Shown: positions 49,618 through 60,973 of the stretch, in pieces
How the letters are laid out: each line of letters starts with the position of its first letter
How positions within the stretch are numbered: position 1 is the first letter of the stretch
Assembly: GCA_963717725.1 (NCBI GenBank)
Contig: CAVQWS010000019.1
Coordinates: 1 to 64,000 of the forward strand
DNA: 64,000 bases
Direction of reading: 5' to 3'
From: AC-32 sp963717725
GTDB taxonomy: Bacteria > Actinomycetota > Thermoleophilia > Gaiellales > Gaiellaceae
Position numbers and translations under genes: made by a program
Notes under the pieces: generated by a model
Seen by the model: the letters and a program-made list of their open reading frames with translations, nothing else
Databases searched by the model: none
What the model was told of the DNA's origin: nothing

Positions 49618-50755
49618 GCTGCGGCGCCGTGTCCGCTGGGGCGCGGTGCTGGGCTCGGCGCTGGCGGCCTTCGTCGTGGCGTCGGTCTCGCTCGCCGGGC
49701 TGAGCTCGCTCGCAAGCGGCGGTCCGCAGACGTTCGTCACGAAGCGGATCTTTCCCGGCCCGCGCTCGCTGGCCGCGCAGGACGTCCGGGATGCGAGCGG
49801 CGGCGCGGAGACCAACAAGTCCGACGCGTTCTCGTACGCCGACGCCGTCATCACGCCGACCTCGACGGCGATCGCCTCCGGGACGAACCTCTATCTGGAC
49901 TTCACCATGAACAGCGGCCGCCCGGGCGGGCTCGCGGTCTCCAGCCCGGTGTTCAACTTCAGGCTCGCCAGCGCGGGCGGCGCGCAGGCCGGGAACGCGT
50001 GCTTCTGGTTCCAGGTTCGCTCCGGTGGCAGCGTGATCGGCACCCACGGCAGCTACGCCGCCGCCGCCGGCTGCAGCACGGGGACGACGCAGACGACGAT
50101 CTCGACCGCCATCGCCGAGGTCGCCAGCACCGACCAGGTCAACGGCCTCGTGGTGCGCGTCTACCCCTGGGAGACGGGCGGGAAGACGAAGGTCGTGAAC
50201 GTCGACCTCGCGACGGTCAGCGGCTCCACGCCCTACAGCGCGTTCACCGCCTACGAGACACAGTGGGTCGACGACACCAGCGGCACGCCGGCGACGGCTC
50301 CCTGGCTCGTGGCGGCGGTCGACGGCACGACCTACACGGACGCGACCGCCTGGACCGGAGCCGCATCGACCACGAGGTACCTGAAGCTCAGCTTCGACCC
50401 GGGGGTTCCGGCCGGCTCCGTGGTCACCGCCGTCTCGCTCAAGAATGTCTGGCACTCCGCCACCGCAGTCACCAACGGTGGGACGCTCTGCTACTACCTG
50501 GAGACCTTCAACGCCACGACCTCGCTCGCCACCCACGGCAGCGCCGCCTCACCGCAGGCGTGCACCGCGAGCGGGACAGTCTTCAGCAGCGAAACGATCC
50601 CCCTGCCCGAGGTGAACGACGCGACGAAGGCGAACAACCTCGTGATCAAGCTCTACTACTGGGTCTCGCCGACCTGCGGCGGGGGTGGGAACCCGACCTG
50701 CGTCAAGTCCGTCACCGACCAGGCCGAGGCCAGCTTCAGCTACTACCTCGACTGA
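49586..50755 (+). CDS. large secreted surface protein of the SipW cluster
   Basis: A 389-residue exported protein: a basic N-terminus and membrane signal (about 17-42), then a beta-rich Thr/Ser/Gly region with repeated FTMNSG, VVSV-type strands, and four cysteine-containing segments (ACFWF, GCST, LCYYLETF, TCGGGG). No named family was recognised, but the two halves show similar patterns (SVIGTHGSYAAAAGC and TSLATHGSAASPQAC), which suggests an internal duplication. It overlaps the signal peptidase gene by 32 nt and is likely secreted as a matrix or cell-surface component. Confidence 0.6.
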   Translation: MRRRAPRRSSELRRRVRWGAVLGSALAAFVVASVSLAGLSSLASGGPQTFVTKRIFPGPRSLAAQDVRDASGGAETNKSDAFSYADAVITPTSTAIASGTNLYLDFTMNSGRPGGLAVSSPVFNFRLASAGGAQAGNACFWFQVRSGGSVIGTHGSYAAAAGCSTGTTQTTISTAIAEVASTDQVNGLVVRVYPWETGGKTKVVNVDLATVSGSTPYSAFTAYETQWVDDTSGTPATAPWLVAAVDGTTYTDATAWTGAASTTRYLKLSFDPGVPAGSVVTAVSLKNVWHSATAVTNGGTLCYYLETFNATTSLATHGSAASPQACTASGTVFSSETIPLPEVNDATKANNLVIKLYYWVSPTCGGGGNPTCVKSVTDQAEASFSYYLD

Positions 50756-50758
50756 CGG

Positions 50759-50779
50759 CTCCCCCTTCCAGGGGAGGGG
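50759..50779 (+). terminator. hairpin between surface protein and TasA-like genes
   Basis: CCCCCTTCC and GGGAGGGG can form a G-C rich stem just after the surface protein stop. It may also limit read-through into the next TasA-like gene. Confidence 0.35.
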
Positions 50780-50810
50780 AACGCGCCTCCGGCTGCCGAC
50801 AAGAACCTCG

Positions 50811-51413
50811 ATGCGGCACTTCACCTCAAGCTCGAGCCTGCACAAACTGATCGCCTCGCTCGCCGTCCTCGGCGCCGCGGCGGCGGTCGCCGGGCTCGGC
50901 ACCTACGCGACTTTCACTAGCTCGACCAGCGCGAGCCATACGATCGCGACCGGAACCCTCTCGCTCACCTCGGGCCCGACCAACCGGCTCGGCACCGGTG
51001 CGAGCCTCGTCGCCGCCGGCGACTCGATGCAGCGGGCAATCGACCTGAACTACGCCAGCTCGATCTCGTTCGGCTCCACCACACTGACCACGAGCGCCTC
51101 GCCCTCCTCGGCCCTCGACACCGATACCACCGACGGCCTCCACGTCGCGATCGACAAGTGCTCGGTCGCCTGGACGGAGTCCGGCCCGCCCTACACGTAC
51201 ACGTGCAGCGGCTCGACGTCGAGCGTGCTCGCCTCGTCGCCTGTCATCGGCAGCAACCTGGCCCTCGCGAACCTGACGCTGACCGCCGGCTCGACCGACC
51301 ACCTGCGCGTGACGGTCACCCTGCCGAGCACCGCCGGCAACTCGCTGCAGAACCTCTCGTCGACGATCGCCTACACGTTCACCGGCGTCCAGCGCGCCGG
51401 GACGAACCAGTAG
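50811..51413 (+). CDS. TasA/CalY-like SipW-dependent surface protein
   Basis: A 200-residue intact copy of the broken gene at 48397. The signal region (KLIASLAVLGAAAAVAGLG) and ATFTSSTSASH are almost identical, then repeated SxxFGSTTLTTSAS and SVAWTESGPPYTYTCSGSTSS, and an ending TDHLRVTVTLPSTAGNSLQNLSSTIAYTFTGVQR. Members form surface fibres or are matrix proteins (TasA) or camelysin; no M73 metallopeptidase residues were assigned. It should be cut by the SipW enzyme encoded upstream. Confidence 0.75.
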   Translation: MRHFTSSSSLHKLIASLAVLGAAAAVAGLGTYATFTSSTSASHTIATGTLSLTSGPTNRLGTGASLVAAGDSMQRAIDLNYASSISFGSTTLTTSASPSSALDTDTTDGLHVAIDKCSVAWTESGPPYTYTCSGSTSSVLASSPVIGSNLALANLTLTAGSTDHLRVTVTLPSTAGNSLQNLSSTIAYTFTGVQRAGTNQ

Positions 51414-51421
51414 CGAGCGCC

Positions 51422-51966
51422 ATGCCTCTGCTGAGGCGGCTCCTGACGTCCGCCCTCGTGGTGGTCGCGGCCTCGGCCCTCAGCGTCTGCGCAGCCCTCG
51501 CGAGTGCGCGGCCGCTCGTCGCGAAGCGCGATCACCCCAGGCTTGCGATCGTCCACCCCACGCTGGCTCCGGTGACCAAGCTCGCTCCCGGCGACAGCGC
51601 TCAACGCACGTTGGAGCTGCGCTACCGCGGCAGCGGCAGGTTCGGTGCCGTCGTGCTGCGGGTGAAAGGGTTGAGCCACTCGCTGCTCGGCTCGGGCTCC
51701 ACCGCCTTGCGTTTGAAGATCGAGCGCTGCTCGACGAGGTGGACGAGGAACCGCCGGACGCGGATTTACAAGTGCCACGGCAGGCACTGGGTTGTCCTCC
51801 GCACCGTGGCGATCGGCTCCCGTCGACCGCTCAGGCTGCGACGACTCTCTGCTCGTGCGGGTCGCACCGACCACCTCCGTCTGACGCTCGGCTTGCCGCT
51901 CCGGGCAGGCAACGAGGTCGAGCACCGGCTCTCCAGGCTCGTCTACACCTTCACGGGCGCCGCTCG

Positions 51967-51970
<4 letters not shown>
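51422..51970 (+). CDS. divergent TasA-like paralogue, Arg/Lys-rich
   Basis: A 182-residue secreted protein (signal about 5-28). It lacks the ATFTSSTSASH part but keeps LAPVTKLAPGDSAQRTLELRYRGSG and the closing RTDHLRLTLGLPLRAGNEVEHRLSRLVYTFTGAAR, which matches the end of the two TasA-like copies. The middle is very basic (RCSTRWTRNRRTRIYKCHGRHW) where the others are neutral, so it may bind wall polymers or cap a fibre. It follows the intact copy by 8 nt and ends in CTAG shared with uvrA. Confidence 0.65.
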
Positions 51971-54804
<2,834 letters not shown>

Positions 54805-54835
54805 AACCGAGCAAGTTTAGCCGCGCGGGCGGACG

Positions 54836-54849
54836 CGAACAAGTGTTCG
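54836..54849 (-). promoter_or_regulatory. LexA (SOS) box upstream of uvrA
   Basis: CGAAC-AAGT-GTTCG, a perfect match to CGAAC-N4-GTTCG, centred at the -35 position of the uvrA -10 at 54814-54819. LexA binding there would block RNA polymerase. Confidence 0.8.
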
Positions 54850-54851
54850 GT

Positions 54852-55286
54852 TTAGGTTGCTCTGGCGCCCGACCAGGGCCAGTCGCCGGCGCCGGCGCAG
54901 AGGCCTGCTCGGACCGGGTTCTGGAGGACGTACTCGCAGGTCTGGTGGAGGTGCTGCTCGTCTCTCGGCAGCCAGGCGGCGAAGCGGTCGCCGAAGAGAT
55001 GGCCGCTGCGGTGGTGGCGGCGGTTGAACGTCAGGGCGTAGGTGCCGTTCAGCCGGTGCATGCCTTCGGAGAGACGCCAGAGCTCGGTCTCGACGACGAG
55101 GTGGAAGTGAGTCGTCATCAGGCAGAAGGCGTGGCAGCTCCAGTCGTGCCGGTGGACTTCGGCCGCGAACAGGCGCAGGAAGAGCCGGCGCTCGTCGTCA
55201 TTCAGGAAGATCGCGGTGCGCGCGACTCCTCGCGTTGTGACGTGGTAGATGCCCGCCGGCGGGAGCAGGTTCCGCGGTTGCCTCAC
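54852..55286 (-). CDS. REP-associated tyrosine transposase (RAYT, Y1/IS200-like)
   Basis: A 144-residue Y1 transposase of the RAYT type: YHVTTRGVARTAIFLNDDERRLFL at the start, the HUH motif HFHLVV with its two histidines, and a tyrosine in EYVLQNPVRAGL near the end. The longer frame (to 55337) only adds non-conserved residues; GTG 55286 has TAGCGT (55294-55299) 7 nt upstream. RAYTs are single-copy, domesticated-like enzymes that process REP palindromes. No IS ends flank it. A GGGGAC-type palindrome lies at 55395-55411 and related repeats occur elsewhere in the window. Confidence 0.88.
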   Translation of the reverse strand: MRQPRNLLPPAGIYHVTTRGVARTAIFLNDDERRLFLRLFAAEVHRHDWSCHAFCLMTTHFHLVVETELWRLSEGMHRLNGTYALTFNRRHHRSGHLFGDRFAAWLPRDEQHLHQTCEYVLQNPVRAGLCAGAGDWPWSGARAT

Positions 55287-55394
55287 TCGGCCGACGCTAG
55301 CGGCCGGCGAAGCGACCGACAGGTCCGCCCGAGCCACGCCGTGGACAATCCGTCACACCTTTGTCACACGTGCCATGACCGTTTCGGCCACTCC

Positions 55395-55411
55395 GCGGGG
55401 ACCGTCCCCGC
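55395..55411. repeat. REP-like palindrome near the RAYT gene
   Basis: Perfect 17-nt palindrome GCGGGGAC-C-GTCCCCGC, 109 nt upstream of the transposase start. It has the same GGGAC-N-GTCCC core as the other copies. Confidence 0.65.
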
Positions 55412-55421
55412 TGGTTCTGCG

Positions 55422-55844
55422 TCAGCCGGCGAGCCGCTCGACGAGGCGATAGAGGCGGCGCGGGTCGGGGACATGGTCGATCTCCAGCGGCCCGGCGACG
55501 AGCGTGCCGTAGCCGAGCAGCCGCCCGGGCAGACTCTGATCGAGCTCCAGGTTCTCGACCGAACGCAGGCGCACCGTCGACGCACGCCGCCGCAGCGTGC
55601 CGTCGACGAGGCAGAGCTTGTCCGTCGTCACGACGAGATGCGTCCGCTCCCAGCGCCAGACCGCCCGGAGGCAGACCGCCGCCGCGACGACCATCAGCGC
55701 CGCCCCCGGAACCGGCAGCGGCCACGGCTCGGCGAGCAGGATGCCGCCGATCAGCGCCAGCACCACGGCCTGGGTCAGCGGCCGCGCGAGTGCGGCGCCA
55801 TGCCGGCGTGCGTCGAAGCAGACCTCTTCGTCTTGGGTGACCAT
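55422..55844 (-). CDS. PH domain (DUF304/YdbS type) membrane protein
   Basis: A 140-residue protein with two N-terminal helices (about 20-58) and a bacterial PH domain (about 60-130): LVVTTDKLCLVDGTLRRRASTVRLRSVENLELDQSLPGRLLGYGTLVAGP. Bacterial PH membrane proteins are poorly defined, some linked to envelope stress. I use ATG 55844; the longer frame lacks conserved sequence. Divergent from the AI-2E type gene. Confidence 0.75.
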   Translation of the reverse strand: MVTQDEEVCFDARRHGAALARPLTQAVVLALIGGILLAEPWPLPVPGAALMVVAAAVCLRAVWRWERTHLVVTTDKLCLVDGTLRRRASTVRLRSVENLELDQSLPGRLLGYGTLVAGPLEIDHVPDPRRLYRLVERLAG

Positions 55845-55920
55845 CGCGCGCCCCGCTTCGGCGGACACTGCCCCACTCCTGCGTTTGCGGCTGTCGCCGG
55901 GCGGCGAAAAGACCTGGACG

Positions 55921-56973
55921 ATGGCCGACACCGCCCGCAAAGCCTTCGTCACGACCCTCGTTGCGGTCGCCGTGATCGTGTGCGCGCTCGCGCTCTGGAA
56001 GGTGAAGATCGTCGTCGCGCTCGTCTTCCTCGGCTTGGTCTACGCAGCCGCGATGCGCCCGGGTGTGGAACGCCTGGCAGAGCACCGGATCCCGCGGCCG
56101 GTCGGCGTCGCGCTGCACTACCTGGCCGTGCTCGCCCTGCTCGCCCTGCTCCTCTGGCTGGTCGTCCCGCGCGCGATCGACCAGGTCGACCAGGCGATCG
56201 GCGGCGTGCCGACCTCGCAGCAAGAGCTGAACCAGAAGGCGAAGCAATCGACCGGGATCAAGCACGAGTTCTTCGTCGGATTGCAGAAACGGCTGCAGAA
56301 GCTGCCCTCGGCGGGCAACGTCGTGCACCTGTCGGTCACGTTCGGGACGAAGGCGCTCGAGGTGCTGGTCGGGATCTTCTTCGTCTTCGCAACCGCCGCG
56401 TACTGGATCTTCGAGCGCGACAAAGCGATCGAGTTCATCTCCTCAACGATGGCGCGTAAGCACCGCCGCAAGGTTCGCGACACGTGGGAGCTGATCGACG
56501 CGAAGCTCGGCGCGTTCGTGCGCGGGCAGCTCCTGTTGATCGCCTTCGTGGCGACCATGCTCTCGCTCGCCTTCTGGCTGATCGGCGTCCCGTTCTGGCT
56601 GCTGCTCGGGATCTTCGGCGGGATCGTGGAGATCGTGCCCGTGATCGGGCCGCTCCTCGCCGGACTGGTCGCCGTCGGCGCCGGCCTGACCGTGTCGTGG
56701 CACGTCGGGCTCGCGGCTGGAATCGCCGTGATCGCCATCCGCCAGTTCGAGGACTACGTCGTGATCCCGCGCGTGATGGGCCACGTCACCGGGCTCTCTC
56801 CGCTGCTCGTGCTCGTCTCGGTGAGCGCCATCGGACTGCTGTTCGGGGGCTTCTACGTACTACTGGCGACGCCGTTGATGGCGGTGCTCGTCACGCTGCT
56901 CGACGTGATCGTGCGCGACAAGGACCCAGCCGAGGAAGAGCGGCCGGCCGTGCTGTTCGCGAAGGAAGCCTAG
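55921..56973 (+). CDS. AI-2E family transporter (TqsA/YhhT-type membrane protein)
   Basis: A 350-residue protein with about seven helices of the AI-2E/UPF0118 family. It has MRPGVERLAEHRIPRPVGV, the central soluble loop, VPFWLLLGIFGGIVEIVPVIGP with the conserved PxxG, and QFEDYVVIPRVMGHVTGLSPLLVL. Members export a range of compounds or ions, including autoinducer-2 in some cases; the name does not fix the substrate. Shares CTAG with the downstream small gene. Confidence 0.85.
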   Translation: MADTARKAFVTTLVAVAVIVCALALWKVKIVVALVFLGLVYAAAMRPGVERLAEHRIPRPVGVALHYLAVLALLALLLWLVVPRAIDQVDQAIGGVPTSQQELNQKAKQSTGIKHEFFVGLQKRLQKLPSAGNVVHLSVTFGTKALEVLVGIFFVFATAAYWIFERDKAIEFISSTMARKHRRKVRDTWELIDAKLGAFVRGQLLLIAFVATMLSLAFWLIGVPFWLLLGIFGGIVEIVPVIGPLLAGLVAVGAGLTVSWHVGLAAGIAVIAIRQFEDYVVIPRVMGHVTGLSPLLVLVSVSAIGLLFGGFYVLLATPLMAVLVTLLDVIVRDKDPAEEERPAVLFAKEA

Positions 56974-57209
56974 GCCTTGCGCCAGCGGCCGAAGATGAGG
57001 CCGCCGAGGGTGAACCCAAGGCCGAAGGTGCCGAGCGAGAAGGCGCCGATCGCCACCGCCTTGCGCCAGGACGAGAGCCGTGCCCAGCGGCCGAGTGCCT
57101 CCTGGTCTTCCGTGGTCAGCGGCTCGCCGCGACGCTGCTTGCGCAGCGCGCCGCCCGCCCTCAACCCGAGGTAGAGGTCGTCGAAGATTTCGGTCGACTC
57201 ATCGGGCAT
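56970..57209 (-). CDS. small tail-anchored membrane protein of unknown function
   Basis: A 79-residue protein: an acidic N-terminus (MPDESTEIFDDLYLGLR), a basic helix (GRWARLSSWRK) and one C-terminal membrane helix (about 50-72). No family was recognised. TACACT (57217-57222) is 7 nt before ATG; this -10 overlaps one for the divergent phosphoesterase. Confidence 0.6.
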   Translation of the reverse strand: MPDESTEIFDDLYLGLRAGGALRKQRRGEPLTTEDQEALGRWARLSSWRKAVAIGAFSLGTFGLGFTLGGLIFGRWRKA

Positions 57210-57216
57210 TTCACTC

Positions 57217-57226
57217 AGTGTATAGC
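57217..57226. promoter_or_regulatory. overlapping divergent -10 elements
   Basis: AGTGTATAGC holds TACACT on the minus strand and TATAGC on the plus strand, sharing the central TA. The geometry equals that at 11217-11226. Confidence 0.45.
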
Positions 57227-57244
57227 GTGGGTTCGGCGTTGCCC

Positions 57245-58048
57245 GTGCGGCTCCTTCACATCTCCGACCTGCACGCCGGAAGCGTGGAGGAAACGGCGAT
57301 CGAGCGGTCTCTCGAGCCGTTCGTGGAGCGGGCTCAAGCCGAGCTGATCGTTGTCACCGGCGACCTCGCTCACCGCGGCCGGAGGCGGGAGCACGAGCGC
57401 GCGGCGGCCTTCCTCCGCAGCCTCGGGAGACCGCTGCTCGTGGTCCCGGGGAACCACGACATCCCGTACACCTTCCCCGCCCGCTTCACGCGCCCGTGGG
57501 CGGAGTTCGAGCGCCAGTGGGAGACAGTCGAGCCGGTCTTCCGCTCGGACGAGCTGATGGTCGTCGGGCTCAACTCGGTGCGGCCGTGGCGGCACCAGTC
57601 GGGTCGAATCCGTGCCGCGCAGATCACGCGGACGGCCGAGCTGCTGGCCGACGCCCCCGAAGACGCGCTGCGCGTCGTCGCGCTTCACCACCACCTGATC
57701 GGCGCGCCCTGGCGCTCGCGCAAGCGGCCGGTCGCCCACCGCTCGACGGTGCTCGCGGGGCTCGTCGACGCGGGCGCGGAGCTGATCCTCGCAGGCCACA
57801 TCCACCAGGCCGCGATCAGCGAGCGGCACGAGTTCGAGGTCGACCGCAACGGGCTGCGCGGCGCGACCGTCTCGATCGCCCCCGGCCTCGGACAGCCGCG
57901 GCCGAACCGGCGCGGCGAGGCGCGCGGCCTGCACGTCTACGAGGCGACCGCGGACTCGCTGCTCGTCCAGACCTATGTCTGGCGCGGCGGCGACTGGGGC
58001 CTCACCGCGCGGCGGCATTTCCCGCGCGGACGCGAGCCGCTGGGCTAG
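57245..58048 (+). CDS. metallophosphoesterase (calcineurin-like)
   Basis: A 267-residue calcineurin-like phosphoesterase. Metal ligands are in HISDLHAGS (DxH), VTGDLAHRG (GD), VPGNHDIP (GNHD), ALHHHLIG (H) and AGHIHQAAI (GHxH). The substrate (cyclic nucleotide or phosphodiester) is unknown. Start uncertain: GTG 57227, TTG 57239 or GTG 57245; the last begins exactly at the family N-terminus. Shares CTAG with the SHOCT gene. Confidence 0.86.
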   Translation: MRLLHISDLHAGSVEETAIERSLEPFVERAQAELIVVTGDLAHRGRRREHERAAAFLRSLGRPLLVVPGNHDIPYTFPARFTRPWAEFERQWETVEPVFRSDELMVVGLNSVRPWRHQSGRIRAAQITRTAELLADAPEDALRVVALHHHLIGAPWRSRKRPVAHRSTVLAGLVDAGAELILAGHIHQAAISERHEFEVDRNGLRGATVSIAPGLGQPRPNRRGEARGLHVYEATADSLLVQTYVWRGGDWGLTARRHFPRGREPLG

Positions 58049-58467
58049 GGACGAGCCTGCAGCTCGGCCTTCTTGGTCTCGAACTCCTCGTCGGTGAGAA
58101 CGCCGTCGCGGTGGAGGTCGGAGAGCTTCCGCAGTTGATCGCTGACGTCGGGATTGCGGCCGAACGGGCTGACCGGCGGGCGTTGGGCCTCCGGCCCGGT
58201 GATCGGCCGGTGCTGGATGAAATGCCGGTGCGCAATCACGAGCAGGGTCGCGGTCAGCACCGACAAGAACCAGGCCGCGAATGCCGTGCCGGAGTCGAGT
58301 TCCGTGCCGAACGCTGCAAAGGCGATACTGTTGCCGATCAGCGCGCCGACCAGGCCGAAGCCGGTGGTCATCCAGATCGGCATCGGGTCGGGCCCGGGAA
58401 CCGTCCAGCGCGCGAGCAAGCCGATCACGAAAGCGAAGACGAGCGTCGAGACGATCGCGCCGAGCAC
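58045..58467 (-). CDS. GlsB/YeaQ-like membrane protein with C-terminal SHOCT domain
   Basis: A 140-residue protein: an N-terminal three-helix membrane region (about 1-80) with the glycine-rich WMTTGFGLVGALIGNSIAF of GlsB/YeaQ/YmgE proteins, then a SHOCT helix pair (LRKLSDLHRDGVLTDEEFETKKAEL, about 111-136). SHOCT domains are short oligomerisation elements. TAGGTT is 6 nt before the GTG start. It lies just downstream of uvrB. Confidence 0.8.
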   Translation of the reverse strand: MLGAIVSTLVFAFVIGLLARWTVPGPDPMPIWMTTGFGLVGALIGNSIAFAAFGTELDSGTAFAAWFLSVLTATLLVIAHRHFIQHRPITGPEAQRPPVSPFGRNPDVSDQLRKLSDLHRDGVLTDEEFETKKAELQARP

Positions 58468-58476
58468 CAGCAGAAC

Positions 58477-60486
58477 CTACCCGCTCGGAACCTCTGCGGC
58501 AGCCAGCAGCTCGCGGCGGAGGTCCTTGATCTCGTCGCGCAGCTTGGCCGCGTACTCGAAGCGCAGCTCCTCGGCCGCGGCGTACATCTCCTCCTCGAGC
58601 TGGATCACGAGCTTCTCCAGCTCGGCCGGCGCCATACCCTCGACCTCGGCGCGGCCCTTGCGCCGGCGGCCCGGCACCGTGGGCGACTCGAGCGACAGGA
58701 ACTCCGCGATGTCGGAGACGCCCTTGACGATCGACTCCGGCGTGATCCCGTGCTCCTCGTTGTACGCGAGCTGCTTGGCCCGCCGCCGGTCGGTCTCCTC
58801 GAGCGCGAACTTGATCGCCTCGGTGTGCTTGTCGGCGTACATCAGGACCTTGCCGTTGATGTTCCGCGCGGCGCGGCCGATCGTCTGGATCAGCGCGGTC
58901 TGGCCGCGCAGGAAGCCCTCCTTGTCGGCATCGAGGATCGCCACCAGCGAGACCTCGGGCAGGTCGAGGCCCTCGCGCAGGAGGTTCACGCCGACCAGGA
59001 CGTCGTACTCGCCGAGCCGCAGCTCGCGGATGATCTGGATCCGCTCCAGCGTGTCGATCTCGGAGTGCAGGTAGCGCGCCTTGACACCCGACTCGAGCAG
59101 GTAGTCGGTCAGGTCCTCGGCCATCTTCTTCGTCAGCGTCGTCACGAGCACGCGCTCTCCGACCTCCTCTCGGCGGCGGATCTCGTTCAGCAGGTCGTCG
59201 ATCTGGTTCTTCGTCGCGCGCAGCTCGACTTCGGGGTCGACGATCCCGGTCGGGCGGATCAGCTGCTCGGCGATGCGCGTCGAATGGCGCAGCTCGTACG
59301 CCCCGGGGGTCGCCGACATGAAGACCAACTGCGGGACCTTGCCCAGGAACTCGTCGAAGCGCAGCGGCCGGTTGTCCAGCGCCGAGGGGAGCCGGAAGCC
59401 GTGCTCGACCAGCGTCTCCTTGCGCGAGCGGTCGCCCTCGTACATGCCGCCGACCTGGGGCACGGTCTGGTGCGACTCGTCCACGAAGACGACGAAGTCG
59501 GACGGGAAGAAGTCGAGCAGCGTGTGCGGCGCCGAGCCCGGCGGGCGGCCGTCGAGGTGCCGCGAGTAGTTCTCGATCCCGTTGCAGAAGCCGAGCTCCT
59601 GCATCATCTCGAGGTCGTACTCGGTGCGCTGCCGGATGCGGTGCGCCTCGAGCATCTTGCCCTCCGACTCGAACAGCTTGACCTGCTCGGCGAGCTCGTG
59701 CCGGATGTGCTCGGAGGCGCGCTCGACCGTCGGCTTCGAGGTGACGTACTGCGTTGCCGGGAAGATCGCGAGGTGCTCGAGCTTGGCGTAGACCTCGCCG
59801 GTGAGCGGGTCGAAGTGCGTGATCTGCTCCACCTCGTCGCCGAAGAACGAGATCCGGTAGGCCGACTCCATGTGCGCCGGCTGCACCTCGACCACGTCGC
59901 CCTTGACGCGGAACTTGCCGCGGCCGAGCAGCGTGTCGTTGCGCGCGTACTGGATGTCCACGAGCTTGCGCAGGACGAGGTCGCGGTCGTGCTCCTCGCC
60001 GGTCGCGAGCAGGACGACCCGCTTCTCGTACTCCTCGGGCGAGCCGAGGCCGTAGATGCACGAGACCGAGGCGACAATGACCACGTCGCGGCGCGAGAGC
60101 AGCGCGGCAGTCGCCGCGTGTCGCAGCCGGTCGATGTCGTCGTTCCGCGAGCTGTCCTTCTCGATGTAGAGATCGGCCTGCGGGACGTACGCCTCGGGCT
60201 GGTAGTAGTCGTAGTAAGAGACGAAGTACTCGACCGCGTTGTCCGGGAAGAACTCGCGCAGCTCGTTGCAGAGCTGGGCGGCGAGCGTCTTGTTGTGCGC
60301 GATCAGCAAGGTCGGCTTCTGGACCTGCTCGACGATCCAGGCCATCGTCGCCGTCTTGCCGGTTCCGGTCGCCCCGAGCAGCGTCTGGTAGCGCTCGCCG
60401 GCGCGGAGCCCTTCGGACAACTCGGCGATCGCGGACGGCTGATCACCGGTCGGCTTGTACGCCTGCGAGGTTTTGAACTCCGCCAT
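58477..60486 (-). CDS. uvrB: excinuclease ABC subunit B (UvrB)
   Basis: A 669-residue UvrB: Walker A GATGTGKT, the beta-hairpin SYYDYYQPEAYVP, DEXX-type VFVDESHQTVPQ, motif V-VI GVNLLREGLDLPEVSLVAILDADKEGFLR...QTIGRAARN, and the C-terminal UVR motif (LEEEMYAAAEELRFEYAAKLRDEI). It verifies damage after UvrA and recruits UvrC. ATG 60486 has TACCCT (60495-60500) 8 nt upstream, again a leaderless pattern; no LexA box was seen, in contrast to uvrA. Confidence 0.97.
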   Translation of the reverse strand: MAEFKTSQAYKPTGDQPSAIAELSEGLRAGERYQTLLGATGTGKTATMAWIVEQVQKPTLLIAHNKTLAAQLCNELREFFPDNAVEYFVSYYDYYQPEAYVPQADLYIEKDSSRNDDIDRLRHAATAALLSRRDVVIVASVSCIYGLGSPEEYEKRVVLLATGEEHDRDLVLRKLVDIQYARNDTLLGRGKFRVKGDVVEVQPAHMESAYRISFFGDEVEQITHFDPLTGEVYAKLEHLAIFPATQYVTSKPTVERASEHIRHELAEQVKLFESEGKMLEAHRIRQRTEYDLEMMQELGFCNGIENYSRHLDGRPPGSAPHTLLDFFPSDFVVFVDESHQTVPQVGGMYEGDRSRKETLVEHGFRLPSALDNRPLRFDEFLGKVPQLVFMSATPGAYELRHSTRIAEQLIRPTGIVDPEVELRATKNQIDDLLNEIRRREEVGERVLVTTLTKKMAEDLTDYLLESGVKARYLHSEIDTLERIQIIRELRLGEYDVLVGVNLLREGLDLPEVSLVAILDADKEGFLRGQTALIQTIGRAARNINGKVLMYADKHTEAIKFALEETDRRRAKQLAYNEEHGITPESIVKGVSDIAEFLSLESPTVPGRRRKGRAEVEGMAPAELEKLVIQLEEEMYAAAEELRFEYAAKLRDEIKDLRRELLAAAEVPSG

Positions 60487-60505
60487 CCTGCTCAAGGGTA
60501 CCGAG

Positions 60506-60973
60506 GTGAGTTCCGTTCAAGAACGCCCGCCCTACGAGGCCTACGCCGCAATTGGCGCGTCCTTTGCCGGCTTGCTGGCGACCGCCGGAGCGCTCGGCCG
60601 CCTGCTCGACCGCGACCCGCAGAGCCGGACCGCGCTCGACTTCGCAATGCTCGCGCTGGCGAGCTTCAAGGCCGCGCGCACGCTCGCGCACGACCGCGTC
60701 ACCGCCCCGGTGCGCGCGCCGTTCGTGGAAGGCGAGGCCGACACCGAGGACGAAGTCCCCGTCCGCAGCGGCGACCTGCACCAGGCGATCGGCGAGCTCG
60801 TCACCTGCTCGCGGTGCATCGGCACCTGGGCCGCCGCAGGGCTCGCCTCGACGCAGATCGTCGCACCGCGGTTCGGTCGCCTGCTGACCTGGTCACTCGG
60901 CGCCGCGGCCGCGAACGATTTCCTGCAGGCCGGCTTCAACGCGCTCTGCGGCAAGGCGAACGAGCTCGACTAG
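60506..60973 (+). CDS. DUF1360 family protein
   Basis: A 155-residue protein with two N-terminal helices and the DUF1360 hallmark CSRCIGTWAA (CxxCxGxW), followed by a final hydrophobic helix. DUF1360 proteins are small membrane proteins of unknown role, frequent in Gram-positives. AAGGG lies 7 nt before GTG 60506, which also avoids overlap with uvrB. Shares CTAG with the MFS gene. Confidence 0.8.
   Translation: MSSVQERPPYEAYAAIGASFAGLLATAGALGRLLDRDPQSRTALDFAMLALASFKAARTLAHDRVTAPVRAPFVEGEADTEDEVPVRSGDLHQAIGELVTCSRCIGTWAAAGLASTQIVAPRFGRLLTWSLGAAAANDFLQAGFNALCGKANELD

Noticed and set aside
54852..55337. Complete IS200/IS605 insertion sequence
   Set aside because: No subterminal hairpins, target motif or TnpB gene flank the transposase; the protein fits the RAYT class.
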